Shown: positions 1 to 11,125 of the stretch, one piece after another | Layout: the number at the start of each line of letters is the position of its first letter | Position numbering within the stretch: the stretch's first letter is position 1 | Assembly: GCA_020137815.1 (NCBI GenBank) | Contig: CM035351.1 | Span: forward strand, 5,073,792-5,137,791 | DNA: 64,000 nt | Reading direction: 5' to 3' | Source: Hormiphora californensis | Taxonomy: Eukaryota > Ctenophora > Tentaculata > Cydippida > Pleurobrachiidae | Translations under genes and position numbers: made by a program | Notes under the pieces: model-generated | What the model was told of the DNA's origin: nothing | What the model saw: the letters and a program-made list of their open reading frames with translations, nothing else | Database searches by the model: none

Positions 1-278
1 CTACTAATGTGAGGACGCTGATCACTTTAGTGCCCTTGGTTTTTTCTCTACTCTTTTCTTAAGAGGATTTACATAATTTTGGAATTATGACTGATAATAC
101 AGGTAAAAAGGGGCGTGGCCCGGAAATGACCTCTCCCCAAGGACTTCACTCTTAGACTTTTTTGTGGTGACTCAGGGGACCCTTGGGTAACATTTGGTGA
201 AAAATTAGCTTGCCCCCCAAAAATTCCAGGTCCTGGCAAGAATTACATGGTTTATTCCGATTACTACCCAATTACACG

Positions 279-1196
279 TGTTGTAACTACTGTTGTAACT
301 ATTGTTGTAACCACTGTTGTAACTACTGTTGTAACCACTGTTGTAACTATTGTTGTAATTACTGTTGTAACCACTGTTGTAACCACTGTTGTAACTACTG
401 TTGTAACCACTGTTGTAACTATTGTTGTAACTATTGTTGTAATTACTGTTGTAACCACTGTTGTAACCACTGTTGTAACTATTGTTGTAACTACTGTTGT
501 AACCACTGTTGTAACCACTGTTGTAACTACTGTTGTAACCACTGTTGTAACCACTGTTGTAACTACTGTTGTAACCACTGTTGTAACCACTGTTGTAACT
601 ACTGTTGTAACCACTGTTGTAACTATTGTTGTAACCACTGTTGTAACTATTGTTGTAACCACTGTTGTAACTATTGTTGTAACCACTGTTGTAACTATTG
701 TTGTAATTACTGTTGTAACTACTGTTGTAACTACTGTTGTAACTACTGTTGTAACCACTGTTGTAACCACTGTTGTAACCACTGTTGTAACTACTGTTGT
801 AACTACTGTTGTAACCACTGTTGTAACTACTGTTGTAACCACTGTTGTAACCACTGTTGTAACCACTGTTGTAACTATTGTTGTAATTACTGTTGTAACC
901 ACTGTTGTAACTACTGTTGTAACTATTGTTGTAACTATTGTTGTAATTACTGTTGTAAATACTGTTGTAACCACTGTTGTAACCACTGTTGTAACTATTG
1001 TTGTAATTACTGTTGTAACTACTGTTGTAACTACTGTTGTAACTATTGTTGTAATTACTGTTGTAACTATTGTTGTAATTACTGTTGTAACTATTGTTGT
1101 AATTACTGTTGTAACCACTGTTGTAACCACTGTTGTAACCACTGTTGTAACCACTGTTGTAACCACTGTTGTAACTATTGTTGTAACCACTGTTGT
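279..1196. repeat. 12-bp minisatellite (about 76 copies)
   Basis: Uninterrupted tandem array of a 12-bp unit, GTAACYAYTGTT, varying almost only by C/T at two or three positions (ACC ACT, ACT ACT, ACT ATT, ATT ACT). The unit length is a multiple of three and contains no stop in several frames, so four long open frames cross it on both strands; these are artefacts of the repeat. It ends about 20 bp before the splice acceptor of an aminopeptidase exon, so it lies inside that gene's intron. Confidence 0.95.
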
Positions 1197-1216
1197 TCAT
1201 ACACACGTCTCTTCAG

Positions 1217-1827
1217 GATGATCGAGGAGAGTTTCAAGGCAAAACCGAAGAGTGATTGTTACCGTTATCTCTACTATATTGCTATTTATGGGGGCAGCGA
1301 TGGACTTGATTACGCCTGGGGAAAACTCCAGGAGAACTGGGCCGATTACACGCTCAAGTAGGTTTTAACTATAGCACAAAGAGCCCACCATTTTCTTACC
1401 TACAAATACGTAATGGCTTGTCTCATGAAATACTGTCCTCTCCGAACCCCGAAGTTATAATCTGAATCATGTTTTATGGCCTACTTACAAGTTTTAACAC
1501 CCCCCCCCCCCCAGGTATAACAGTACTTCATTCTCAATGGGTTATCTGGTAGAGATACCTGCTGCCTTCGATACACAAGAGAAACAAGATGAGGTATGTT
1601 GAAACATGATCACCAGTTAACAATTGTTTATGTACAATTACCAGACATACCTTCTAATTATTGTACTTCAGGTCAAGGCATTCTTTGACGCGAATACGGA
1701 CACAATTGGCACTGGTCTGAAGACGGTCTCCGAAACGCTGGCAACAATCAAAACTAACATCAAGAAGAAGGGCAAATTTGGAGATGATATTGCCAAGTGG
1801 ATCAAAAACTATTATAACGTAGAATGA
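1217..1827 (+). CDS. M1-family metallo-aminopeptidase, C-terminal end (partial)
   Basis: Three terminal exons at 1217-1357, 1515-1593 and 1672-1827, joined by GT-AG introns in consistent phase, encode 124 residues ending at TGA. The pattern of an Ala-Trp-x-x-Leu-Gln-Glu-Asn-Trp segment, then a helix reading VKAFFDAN, then ETLATIKTNIK and DIAKWIKNYY, matches the last helices of the ERAP1-like C-terminal domain of M1 zinc aminopeptidases (aminopeptidase N, puromycin-sensitive and ERAP types). This domain packs over the active site. The catalytic HEXXH part would lie upstream, outside the window. The acceptor of the middle exon follows a run of 14 C. Which M1 member this is cannot be told from the tail alone. 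Confidence 0.8.
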
Positions 1828-2678
1828 CATGCTTTAGAGTAAGATATATAGTTCTTATAGTTTTGTGGGTTGTTTTTGGTTGTATGCTGATACCAATCCT
1901 GCTGTCTGGCGGCGCCGACCCGATCTTAGAGATCTGTTTTGAGAATCAGAACGGGGTCTGGCAGTGGCACCACCAGACTGTACTGAGACTTGTTGAGACA
2001 AACTGAGACAGCACTTAAAGAACTCACTGCCACTATGACCACATTTCTATTGTATTTTGATTTTTAGTTTTTCATACTTTAAAGTGACTTGTCTTCAATT
2101 TTCGTGCTTTTTAATTGAATTTGGATTATAAAATGATGAAATTTTTGGTGTCCATTTTTTACGCGCAAAACTAAAACGCGCAATTTGATAAAATGCCGAG
2201 TGGCGCGCGCGGTCATTTTTACCTGAAAACGACGAAAAATAAAATAAAAAAGATTTCAGTTTTTGTTGTTGTTTTTTTTCTTCTTACTTTCCAGTTTCCG
2301 TTCACAACCCTCCGGTGTCCGCTATCCTAAGGATAGCGAAGGGGGTGTGCTTGTGAGCGTAGTCTAGACCCTTAGCAAAACACTGGTACAACTGTGGAGG
2401 CCCGAAGACGTGTTCGGTGTTCCGATGCGGTTGCAACTTGCTGCTTGCAACTCGCATTTGGGTAACGCAGCGTAAACAGTTTTTAAAATTTGCGTGACTG
2501 GATATATTGTTCGGGCCTTTATAGGGAACGCGTTTTCCACCTCCCTTGACTGAGTCTTTGGATTCTAATTTAAAGCACTTATCGAGTTCTTTTTTTCTAC
2601 CGATTGATATCGATGCTCAAAATCATTCCGATATTATTTTTAGAGCTCGTCTGAAAAAGAATGTTTCAATAGCTCGGA
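1828..2678. other. Intergenic, no gene seen
   Basis: Between the aminopeptidase stop and the first DOMON gene. It holds a stretch at about 1905-1975 similar to one at about 13112-13175 (both contain a CGGCG-GACC-GATC core and, further on, GGGTCTGGCAG), AT-rich 3'-UTR-like sequence with AATAAAATAAAA at about 2236, and a perfect short palindrome at 2320-2338 (8-bp stem, 3-bp loop). A 60-codon open frame at 1824-2006 overlaps the preceding stop and looks like chance. Confidence 0.6.
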
Positions 2679-3833
2679 ATGTGGACAATACTACTCTTCT
2701 CCCTCCCTATCATTGCTCTATCGTGTGAGAACTGTTTTCAATCTCCTAGTGGGTGTTCAGATACAGATTGTGTGGTTTCGGCGGAGTGGTCGGAGTATGG
2801 GAGTGCCTACAACATCACCATCTCCGCCCTTGTCGCCTATTTCTCTCTCTTAGAATCAGACGAATATTGGGTTGGTCTGGGTATTTCAGCTACCGGTACC
2901 ATGCAAGATAGCCACATCACCTTGTGTACCATTAGTGAGAACAATGTAGCTGTGGTTCAGGTTACTGGTTATTCGCATGGTGTTACTCCCGTTACCATTG
3001 GCTCAACTCTAACCTCCAAGGTGTCCCTCACGAAAGATGACAACTTCATAACATGTCAGTTTCTCCTTCACAAAAGTCTACTGAAAGACGACAACAATTA
3101 TTTCTTCGTTGGTGCAGGGTCTGTACAGGACTCCTCCATTCTCTACCATCACTCTACCCCCATTGCCTCTACTGAATTGTACAGCCTAGCAGGGGAGGAG
3201 TCATCTTCAGGAGGAGTAGTTGGGATATCAGATTCTAGAATCCTGCTCCACGCCTCAGCCATGATAACAGGCTATGGTATTTTCCTAGTGATTGGAATTT
3301 ACACAAGCCGCTATCTGAAACCGATATTTGAGGAGGCATGGTATAGAATTCACACCAACATTATCATAGCAATGGTGTTGATAGTGTCGGTTGGTATTGC
3401 AGCTATCTTCTTCAGACAGCGTTCAGTTGTGGTGGGGTTTCACGAACTAATTGGATTCACGATACTCGGACTGACTGTCCTCCAAATAGGACTGGGAGCA
3501 TGTCGACCTCACAAGAAACACCGATACCGAGCCTTGTACACCTACTCTCACCTCTTTCTCGCCTGTACTCTCTTCTTCCTGGTTATTGTGAACATTTTCA
3601 TGGGACTATCAAAGAGTTCCCTGAAGGTTCCCAGTCACATATTCGTGATCCAGGGGGTTTATGTGATTTGGGTTGTGTTTGGTTCAATTGTGGGTAGTGA
3701 GGTGTTAAAGCACCTTTACGGGGGAGATCCGGGGCTTTATGTCAGGAAACTGAAGGTTTATACACTCATTAACATTGGTATTATTCTGTTGTACGGTTGT
3801 ACGGTTATCATACTGCTCAATGTTGTAGAGTAG
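2679..3833 (+). CDS. DOMON/cytochrome b561 membrane reductase (FRRS1-like)
   Basis: Single-exon frame of 384 residues. A signal peptide (MWTILLFSLPIIALSC) is followed by a cysteine-rich start and a DOMON domain at about residues 30-165, with the typical W-V-G-L-G-I-S and a methionine ten residues on. From about residue 190 there are six hydrophobic helices carrying the four histidines expected of a b561 core (LLHASAM, RIHTNI, GFHELIG, YSHLF), which bind two b-type hemes. Family members pass electrons across membranes from cytosolic ascorbate to extracellular ferric or cupric acceptors; FRRS1 and plant AIR12/CYBDOM proteins share this layout. A paralogue follows 240 bp downstream on the same strand. 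The start was chosen because it gives a clean signal peptide. Confidence 0.88.
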   Translation: MWTILLFSLPIIALSCENCFQSPSGCSDTDCVVSAEWSEYGSAYNITISALVAYFSLLESDEYWVGLGISATGTMQDSHITLCTISENNVAVVQVTGYSHGVTPVTIGSTLTSKVSLTKDDNFITCQFLLHKSLLKDDNNYFFVGAGSVQDSSILYHHSTPIASTELYSLAGEESSSGGVVGISDSRILLHASAMITGYGIFLVIGIYTSRYLKPIFEEAWYRIHTNIIIAMVLIVSVGIAAIFFRQRSVVVGFHELIGFTILGLTVLQIGLGACRPHKKHRYRALYTYSHLFLACTLFFLVIVNIFMGLSKSSLKVPSHIFVIQGVYVIWVVFGSIVGSEVLKHLYGGDPGLYVRKLKVYTLINIGIILLYGCTVIILLNVVE

Positions 3834-4072
3834 CCCCTCCCTTGTCAGCGCTGTAATATTTAGCATGTGTAAAAAGTATATGTAAATATGTGTAAATATG
3901 TGTGTATGTACAGAATAATGAGTTTTTTTGCTAAAGAATTTTGTGTTTTTCTTGAGATTCCCTCCCCACTTGCCCTGTTCGAACATCTCTCTCTGCGAGG
4001 GTTAGAACATAACAGCCCCCTCCCCCTTTGATCCGTCTCAATATCTAACTCCTCTCTCACACACTAGGTGTA

Positions 4073-5165
4073 ATGTTGTTAGGTCTACTGTTAACAGTGA
4101 CCCTTTCCAGCGCAGCTAGAGTATCCTACCCCGCCAACTGCACAGCCAACTGTAGTTACTCCCTGTCCTGGGTCGAGTTTACCCCCCTACACTACAATCT
4201 CACCATCTCAATTCCAATCTGTCCCAACTCTACCTGGATCAGTGTCACATTCTCCGAAACCACCGCCTTCCCTCCTCAAGTTGCTGTGGTGTGCCTGTTC
4301 GAGAACAGTACTATCAGTGTGTGTCCTAGCACCAATGAGATATACAGGAACTACGCAGATGGCCGAGCTAAGATTGCCCAAGTAGATCCTGGACGAGGAT
4401 CATGTAAAGTTTCTATAGCCAAGTCTCTGTTACCAACTGACACTGCTACCTGTGGCACTGGGTTGCAGTGGAGGGGAGGGTCGTGTTCTGGCTAGGGACC
4501 TCTCTCTGGATGACTGGGATAGATATAGCATGATAGGGAGGGATCCGGTTAGAGTCCTCATCCAGATACATGCCATCACCATGATGGTAGGATATGGAAC
4601 ATTCTTTGTGCTGTCAATATTTGTATCCCGATACACTATGAGGCTATCCTGCAACTGGACACTGGGCAGTACTTAACCTGCTTACTGATTAACCTTTCTG
4701 TGCCACATCATGGGTTTGGTGACAGTATACATGCTACCACCATGGCCTGATTCGAAACCATACCTTCTCTTTCATCGCTGTACCGGACTGACACTTACTG
4801 TCCTGCTTGTGTGTCACATTGTGGTGATGGTGGTTAAGAAGAGGATTGAGATCCCCCTCAGACTCAAGATGCCCCTCTCTCTGATGAGACACATTCTCTC
4901 CCTCACCATCTTTCTCCTCTCGTTTAGCGAGTGCATGACGGGTCTAGCGAAACTAACCAATATCCCCTCCATCTCGGTGGTGTATTTAGCATCGTATATG
5001 TTTGTTTTGATTGTAGTGGGGTTCATCTTCTCTGAACTACTTCATATCTATTTCCCCGTCAAGATTGCCTTATATTTCACTGTCATGAAACTCTTCTTTG
5101 GAGTGGTAGTGGGAATTGTCATGGCATTTGCAATCTCCGTCCCTTTTTTAATAATTTCTATGTGA
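4073..5165 (+). pseudogene. Second DOMON/cytochrome b561 gene, frameshifted
   Basis: Tandem paralogue of the gene just upstream. The first frame (4073-4495) gives a signal peptide (MLLGLLLTVTLSSAA) and a DOMON-like domain. The frame then shifts near 4452-4495, continues with b561 helix sequence (IQIHAITMMVGYGTFF) to a stop at 4674-4676, and after further disruption resumes in the same frame at 4710-5165 with helices containing FHRCTG, VCHIVVM and LMRH. The part holding the second expected heme histidine (about 4655-4710) reads sensibly only in other frames (for example GHWAVLNLL), so at least two indels are needed. Either a young pseudogene or sequence error; residue conservation on both sides favours one of these over a split gene. 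Confidence 0.72.
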
Positions 5166-5307
5166 GGTATATAATATTTAATAATTTATTGTCATATTTA
5201 TTTCATCAATTCTTTGTTGTTCACAATCTAAAAGTGAAGTTTTGTTTTTAATCCTTGACGAAAGAAACAACTTTAACCAATCTGAAACCGCATCTTTCCT
5301 AGCCAAG

Positions 5308-6738
5308 ATGAAAAGTACTCGAGATGAGCTTATGTTCGCTATGAGTGAGCTTCAGCAGTTTGTATCTTTCCTAGTCCAAGCAATACAAAACCGGTCATCT
5401 AACAATCCCGGTGAGTGTAACACCAAATTTTGTAACTAATTACCTTATCAAATGACTAATTAATTGCCTCATCAAATGACTAATTAATTAACTTGGTCGA
5501 CACACATATTATGTACTCCCATTGTACTTGATTGTAGTATGTGACTCTGTTTATCATCTCTCTCTCTTCCCCCACCAGTCAATGCTATTACGTGTTCTCC
5601 CAGCGATGTAGTGGAGCAGATTGTAGCGAAGCAGAATCACATTAATAAGATTGTCAAGGTGATTAGGGGGTTGAGGAGAGGGAGAGAGAGTATTATACAC
5701 TAGAACGAGAAAGTGGAGAGAAACATGGGCAAATGGAGGGAGAAGAGAAAAACAGAGAAACTGAGACAGAGACTTAGACATGCAATGGGGAAGAAGAGAG
5801 AAAATGGGTATGCTACACCAGCCAGTGCTAAAATGAATGAAACATGAACAATGTTCTCCAACTTCATCTCATTTCCCAAACACTATACACCACTCGTAAC
5901 AGAGCTCTCTCTCTGGTTAACAGTTACCATGGTACCAGTTACTGCATGGTACCAGTTACCATGGTACCATGGTAACAATGTTACCGTAACATCTCTCCGT
6001 TGTTTCAGGAGGCGGAAGAACAGGAGGGAACACTAAAAGAGATAGCAGTCGAGAAAGCAGAATATCAGAGGTTAGAAGGAGAAATCAACAAGTTACAGCA
6101 ACAACTACGGGCAAGCCAGCAGGTATATATTCACTTGATAACCGTTGAAATTGTTCATTCCCTGGGATGGTAAGTAGGAGGAATACAGCTGATACAATTA
6201 GTGCTTCACCTCGGAATTTTTGATAATGCCTCCGTGAAGCAGAAAATATTATATTCCTCCTTCTTTCCAGATGTTAGAGAGTTCGTTGATGGCGGTAGAC
6301 GAGAGAAGAGAACTAACTGCCCAGGCTAAATCGAGACAGTGCTCTGTCAAGGATCTACTCTCGTATGCCCATCTGATCAGCTCAAACTTTAGTACTCAAA
6401 TGCCCGCTAATTGGAATGAGATGGATCACCGGAGACCCTGGCCTACTGACCTGGGTGGGTAACTCTTGTGGTTAATTACTAATTAGTGTTTAATTAGTGA
6501 TTGATTAGTGGTTAGTATCCACTTGTTTCATATTTGTCTTTATATCAATTTGGAAACAGGCGATTAGAATCGAAGATCTAAACAAGTCCCCAAACTTTTG
6601 TTTATTTCACCATCTCATATCCAATGTTATCAAATATCTCTCACCATGCAATAATATTATCAGAGCAGTGTTATCATTTCTTAGAATATGATCTGATATT
6701 CCATTGAATTCATTATATAATATGAATATCTCCCTCTA

Positions 6739-6777
<39 letters not shown>

Positions 6778-6780
6778 CTC

Positions 6781-6873
<93 letters not shown>

Positions 6874-7197
6874 TTCCCTCTCTATATCTCTCTCTCTCTC
6901 ACTCTCTCCCTATCTCTCTATCTCATTTTCTCCCAGCTCCAATAATAACACCACCACTCCCTAGATATGAGGGCTGGAGAGCTCGGCAAGTTGGCCCAAC
7001 AGTCAGGAAAACTCTCTAAACTCACGGACGAGATGCTAGCAGAGCGGCAAAACCAGCAGGCGGTACCTTGGAAGCAGCAAAGTGTGGTTACCGCTGCGTC
7101 AACTGTTCCAACCCACATCCTCCCTTTGGAGCAGCCCGTGTGTTCGAGCCCCAGTTCGAGTGAGGGCGAGGAAATGATGGAAGAAGTTGTCACGTGA
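5308..7197 (+). CDS. MED4: Mediator complex subunit 4
   Basis: Five exons: 5308-5410, 5579-5658, 6009-6122, 6271-6454 and 6965-7197, all GT-AG and in phase, giving 237 residues (human MED4 has 270). The N-terminal half is coiled coil (STRDELMFAMSELQQF, then a long E/K/Q helix with LEGEINKLQQQLRAS). The family signature follows: DLLSYAHLISS, a Trp-containing linker, HRRPWPTDL, then DMRAGELGKL across the last splice, matching the human yAHRIS...RRPYPTDLEMRSGLLGQM region. The tail is acidic and serine-rich. MED4 sits in the middle module of Mediator and links regulators to RNA polymerase II. The ATG at 5308 has a good Kozak context, but the frame is open upstream, so an earlier exon is possible. 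Intron 3 (5659-6008) holds clustered GGTACC/GTTACC inverted motifs. Confidence 0.92.
6738..6932. repeat. (CT)n microsatellite in last MED4 intron
   Basis: About 190 bp of interrupted CT/TATC dinucleotide repeat, ending just before the acceptor of the last MED4 exon. Confidence 0.9.
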
Positions 7198-8055
<858 letters not shown>

Positions 8056-8964
8056 ATGTCTGTTACTCTACATACTGATGTTGGGGACATGAAGGTCGAG
8101 TTGTTCTGCGAGGAATGCCCGAAAACTTGTTACAACTTCCTCGCTCTGTGCGCCAGTGATTACTATAACGGTTGTGTTTTTCACCGGAACGTCAGGGGAT
8201 TTCTTGCACAGGTAAGCAAATGTTAACACAGTACTGCACATCCCTCCCTTGATCTACTGAAACCTCGCCCCACCCTCGCAGAGCGTGGTGTGAGGCACAC
8301 CCCCTCCATGCCAGAGGAGGGGGGTAAATTGAATAATAATTTCTTCTAACATTCTCCTTTTCTGACATCCCCTTCTCTATTATACAGACAGGCGATCCCA
8401 GTGGAACAGGAAAGGGAGGGTCTAGTTGTTGGGAACAACGTTACTTCCCTGACGAGATACACGAGAACCTGAAACACTCGAGGCGAGGGATTCTCAGTAT
8501 GGCTAACAGTGGTGCTAACAAAAACTCATCACAGTTCTTCTTTACATACGCCGAACAGGTAAATTAATACTGGTGAATGGTGATACATACTCAGTTATAT
8601 TTTGGAGGTTTGGTGGAGGTTTGCTGGTTGTTTGGTTTGGAGGTTGGTATTGCGGGGTTTGTCTCGGTTCTTTGGGTTTGGTCTGGCAGCATGATTCATG
8701 TTCTCAACTTACAATTACCACCAACCCCTTGAGTTTGGTTTTTAGTCTTGCCACATCTCTCAAACTTCCCCTAATAACCCCCTCCCTCCCTCCCACAAGG
8801 CTAAACTGGACGGCAAGTACACCGTGTTTGGACATGTTATTCACGGTCTGGAGGCCCTGGACGATCTGGAGAAGGTTCCTGTTGATGAGAAACACAAACC
8901 AATAACTGACATTAAAATCCGTCGTGTGACTATCCACGCCAACCCGATCGCTGAATGGGGATGA
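8056..8964 (+). CDS. PPIL3: Cyclophilin-type peptidyl-prolyl isomerase-like 3
   Basis: Three exons, 8056-8211, 8388-8558 and 8800-8964, each a whole number of codons, giving 163 residues (human PPIL3 has 161). The protein begins [20 protein letters not shown] and continues with [49 protein letters not shown] and [12 protein letters not shown], following the human protein almost block for block. It is a single cyclophilin domain with the FHR, Q-FF and adjacent active-site residues retained. PPIL3 is a nuclear, spliceosome-associated prolyl isomerase. Start context is ACCACCATG. Nothing is broken. Confidence 0.96.
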
Positions 8965-9239
8965 TTTGATGCTGAGTGACATATTTTACCTTCAGATATT
9001 ATATTCGGTTAAATTGAGTGTACATTTCTTCTCCTCTATAGATGCTATGGTCCCAGCAACCACCCCCGCCCCCCTCCTCCCTCTCTCTCACGCCAGGAAT
9101 CAAGCACACACTATTAGGTAATTGCTACTGCTTGACATGGTTTGACAGCCATACAGGGAGAGTAAGAGAGATAGGAATGAGGAGAGAGCGAGAAGGGGGC
9201 ATCGTGTCATAGGGATATTCCTGGGCAGCATTAATGAGA

Positions 9240-9386
<147 letters not shown>

Positions 9387-10282
9387 GGGGGGAGAAAGAG
9401 AGATTAAGTAGCAATCAGAGTTGCTCCATGAAGCGTTAGTCGGAGCCTCAATAGATGGAGGTGTTTTAGATTGACTATTTTCTTGTGAAATCACTACACA
9501 AACTTTGTAGAACATGACGTCATTTCGAGAAAGGTAACTTGGATCTTGGTTAACGCAGAAGGATAACGTAGAAATAGAAAGATGGAGAGACAGTCGAACG
9601 TATTGCTTTGTCCCACTCTAAGATGAACCGTTGTGGTGGAACGCGCAACGCATTCTATACAGAGGACTTCGCGCGCTCTGGTTCTCTTAGCCAATCAGAG
9701 TGCGTGAAATTTAATAGCGAGGTAGGCTCAAATCTACAGCCCCGGCAATCATCATTTTCTCATTTCTGATTGCATATTTCGTTGGCAAATGGCATTATAT
9801 GGCAACTGGCCGAATCTGACTCGAGAGTGGGCTCTGATTTAAAACTTGATACACAAGACTTTCTGTGAATTATCAAAGAATTAGAAAAATTAGGAACATC
9901 ACACGACTATTTAAGATAGTTCTTTCTTCAGTCCAGTCCCTTGTAACAATAAAAAAACAAAGTCCTGGTTCTTTCAGATGTTGATTATTGAAGACACACA
10001 TTTGAAGTTCCACATCCAACTGATAGGCTGTTTAGGAAGCCAAAAAAAGACCTAAAGCTGAATAAGGGGAGAAAATGCCCATTTCTACAGGGAGACACCC
10101 AGCGCCTCCCTGTAAAAGTTGGACCAAGGGGGTTAGGTGTTAGGTGTTAATATCAGCAGTAAAGTATGGAAAGAAGGGGATCAAACAGTGCCTAACAGAC
10201 AACAAGGATACCAAGGGCCATGGGGTTGACATTATACTTACGTTGAATACATTGTTAGGTCAACTTGAATTGTACACCCGGA

Positions 10283-10386
10283 CACAGTGTCGGGCGACTC
10301 AAAGGTCAGCAAGGATGTCTGTGTTTGTTAGATGTGTGTTCCCTGAGACACACACCTAGCAACAACTAACAACTTGAGTCGCCTGT
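10283..10386. mobile_element. Short inverted-repeat element (candidate MITE)
   Basis: The left end contains CAGTGTCGGGCGACTCAA and the right end TTGAGTCGCC, in opposite orientation about 80 bp apart. A second copy of the left end, CAGTGTCAGGCGACTCAAA, occurs at about 13335, so the motif is dispersed. No target duplication is obvious. Confidence 0.45.
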
Positions 10387-10505
10387 TCGTGCTCCGAATA
10401 GAATAAAAAGAAAGTATGAACAATTCAACTAACAACCCTGTTACTTGTGGTAGTACAATGTGGCCAGTCTGTTTAGTAGTCATGTCAATGTCCCTGAATT
10501 CTTAC

Positions 10506-11125
10506 CGCTGACTGTGTAGGGGGTAGTTACAGTAGCCTCTGCAACGAGAACATGCTTTGTTTTAGTTGTGTAACCCCAAGGGATAGTCCCCGCGCTGCTC
10601 TCCACTCGTATCTGGTTACCCAACACGTCATTACATGGGAAACCGTATGTCTGGCCTTCTTTACTAGTATTATTTGTATCTAACGCCAAAACACCACATT
10701 GGTGTTTCTCTTGGGCACTATCTACCACATATACCACTGCATCTGTCATCAATGGAGCAACTAGTCTGACATTTTGTGCAGTCATTCCTGCTACTGCAGT
10801 ACTAAAGAGTACCAGAGTGACCTCTCTAATTGGAATGTCGGTGTTAGAGAATGTCATCTGGAGCCATGATGCAGTGTCTTCTGTAGCCGCTTCTGCGTAT
10901 GTTGCTGGGTCGTTGTCGATACTTAGATGAGCAGGGTATGTGTTACCACCATAGGTAGTGCTGAGAGTCGCAGAGAAGGGTCTGATCACTCTACTAGCCG
11001 CTGAAACAATTTTGTGTGAGGGATGGGCCAATCCCAGGCCATTAGGCCAACATATTATCTCATTGTTTTGGAGGGCCATGCTTACCTGCGTTTGATATCA
11101 GCAGTACTATGAGAACAGGGAGCAT
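10506..11125 (-). CDS. Secreted galactose-binding-like (F5/8 C / fucolectin-type) protein, 3' end unresolved
   Basis: The first exon (11125 down to 11086, 40 nt) encodes a hydrophobic leader MLPVLIVLLISNA. A GT-AG intron of 85 bp leads to a 495-nt exon (11000 down to 10506), which ends at a good donor (GTAAGA on the minus strand). The domain reads YPAHLSIDNDPATY, then ASWLQMTF, then IREVTLVLF, and later GFPCNDVLGNQIRVES: the A-x-D-N/G...W-x-Q...I-x-x-V layout of F5/8-type C and fucolectin domains, which bind sugars or lipids outside the cell. The open frame also extends upstream through the intron (to 11079), but the splice gives a proper signal peptide and phase. The last exon was not identified. 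Confidence 0.6.

Noticed and set aside
205-1361. Four overlapping 300-380-codon frames rich in YNSG, CCN or VVTT
   Set aside because: Products of the 12-bp minisatellite, whose unit is a multiple of three without stops; only the last 47 codons of the 210-1361 frame belong to a real exon (aminopeptidase).
1824-2006. 60-codon hydrophobic frame after the aminopeptidase stop
   Set aside because: Overlaps the stop of the real gene, includes a dispersed repeat motif, and lacks support.
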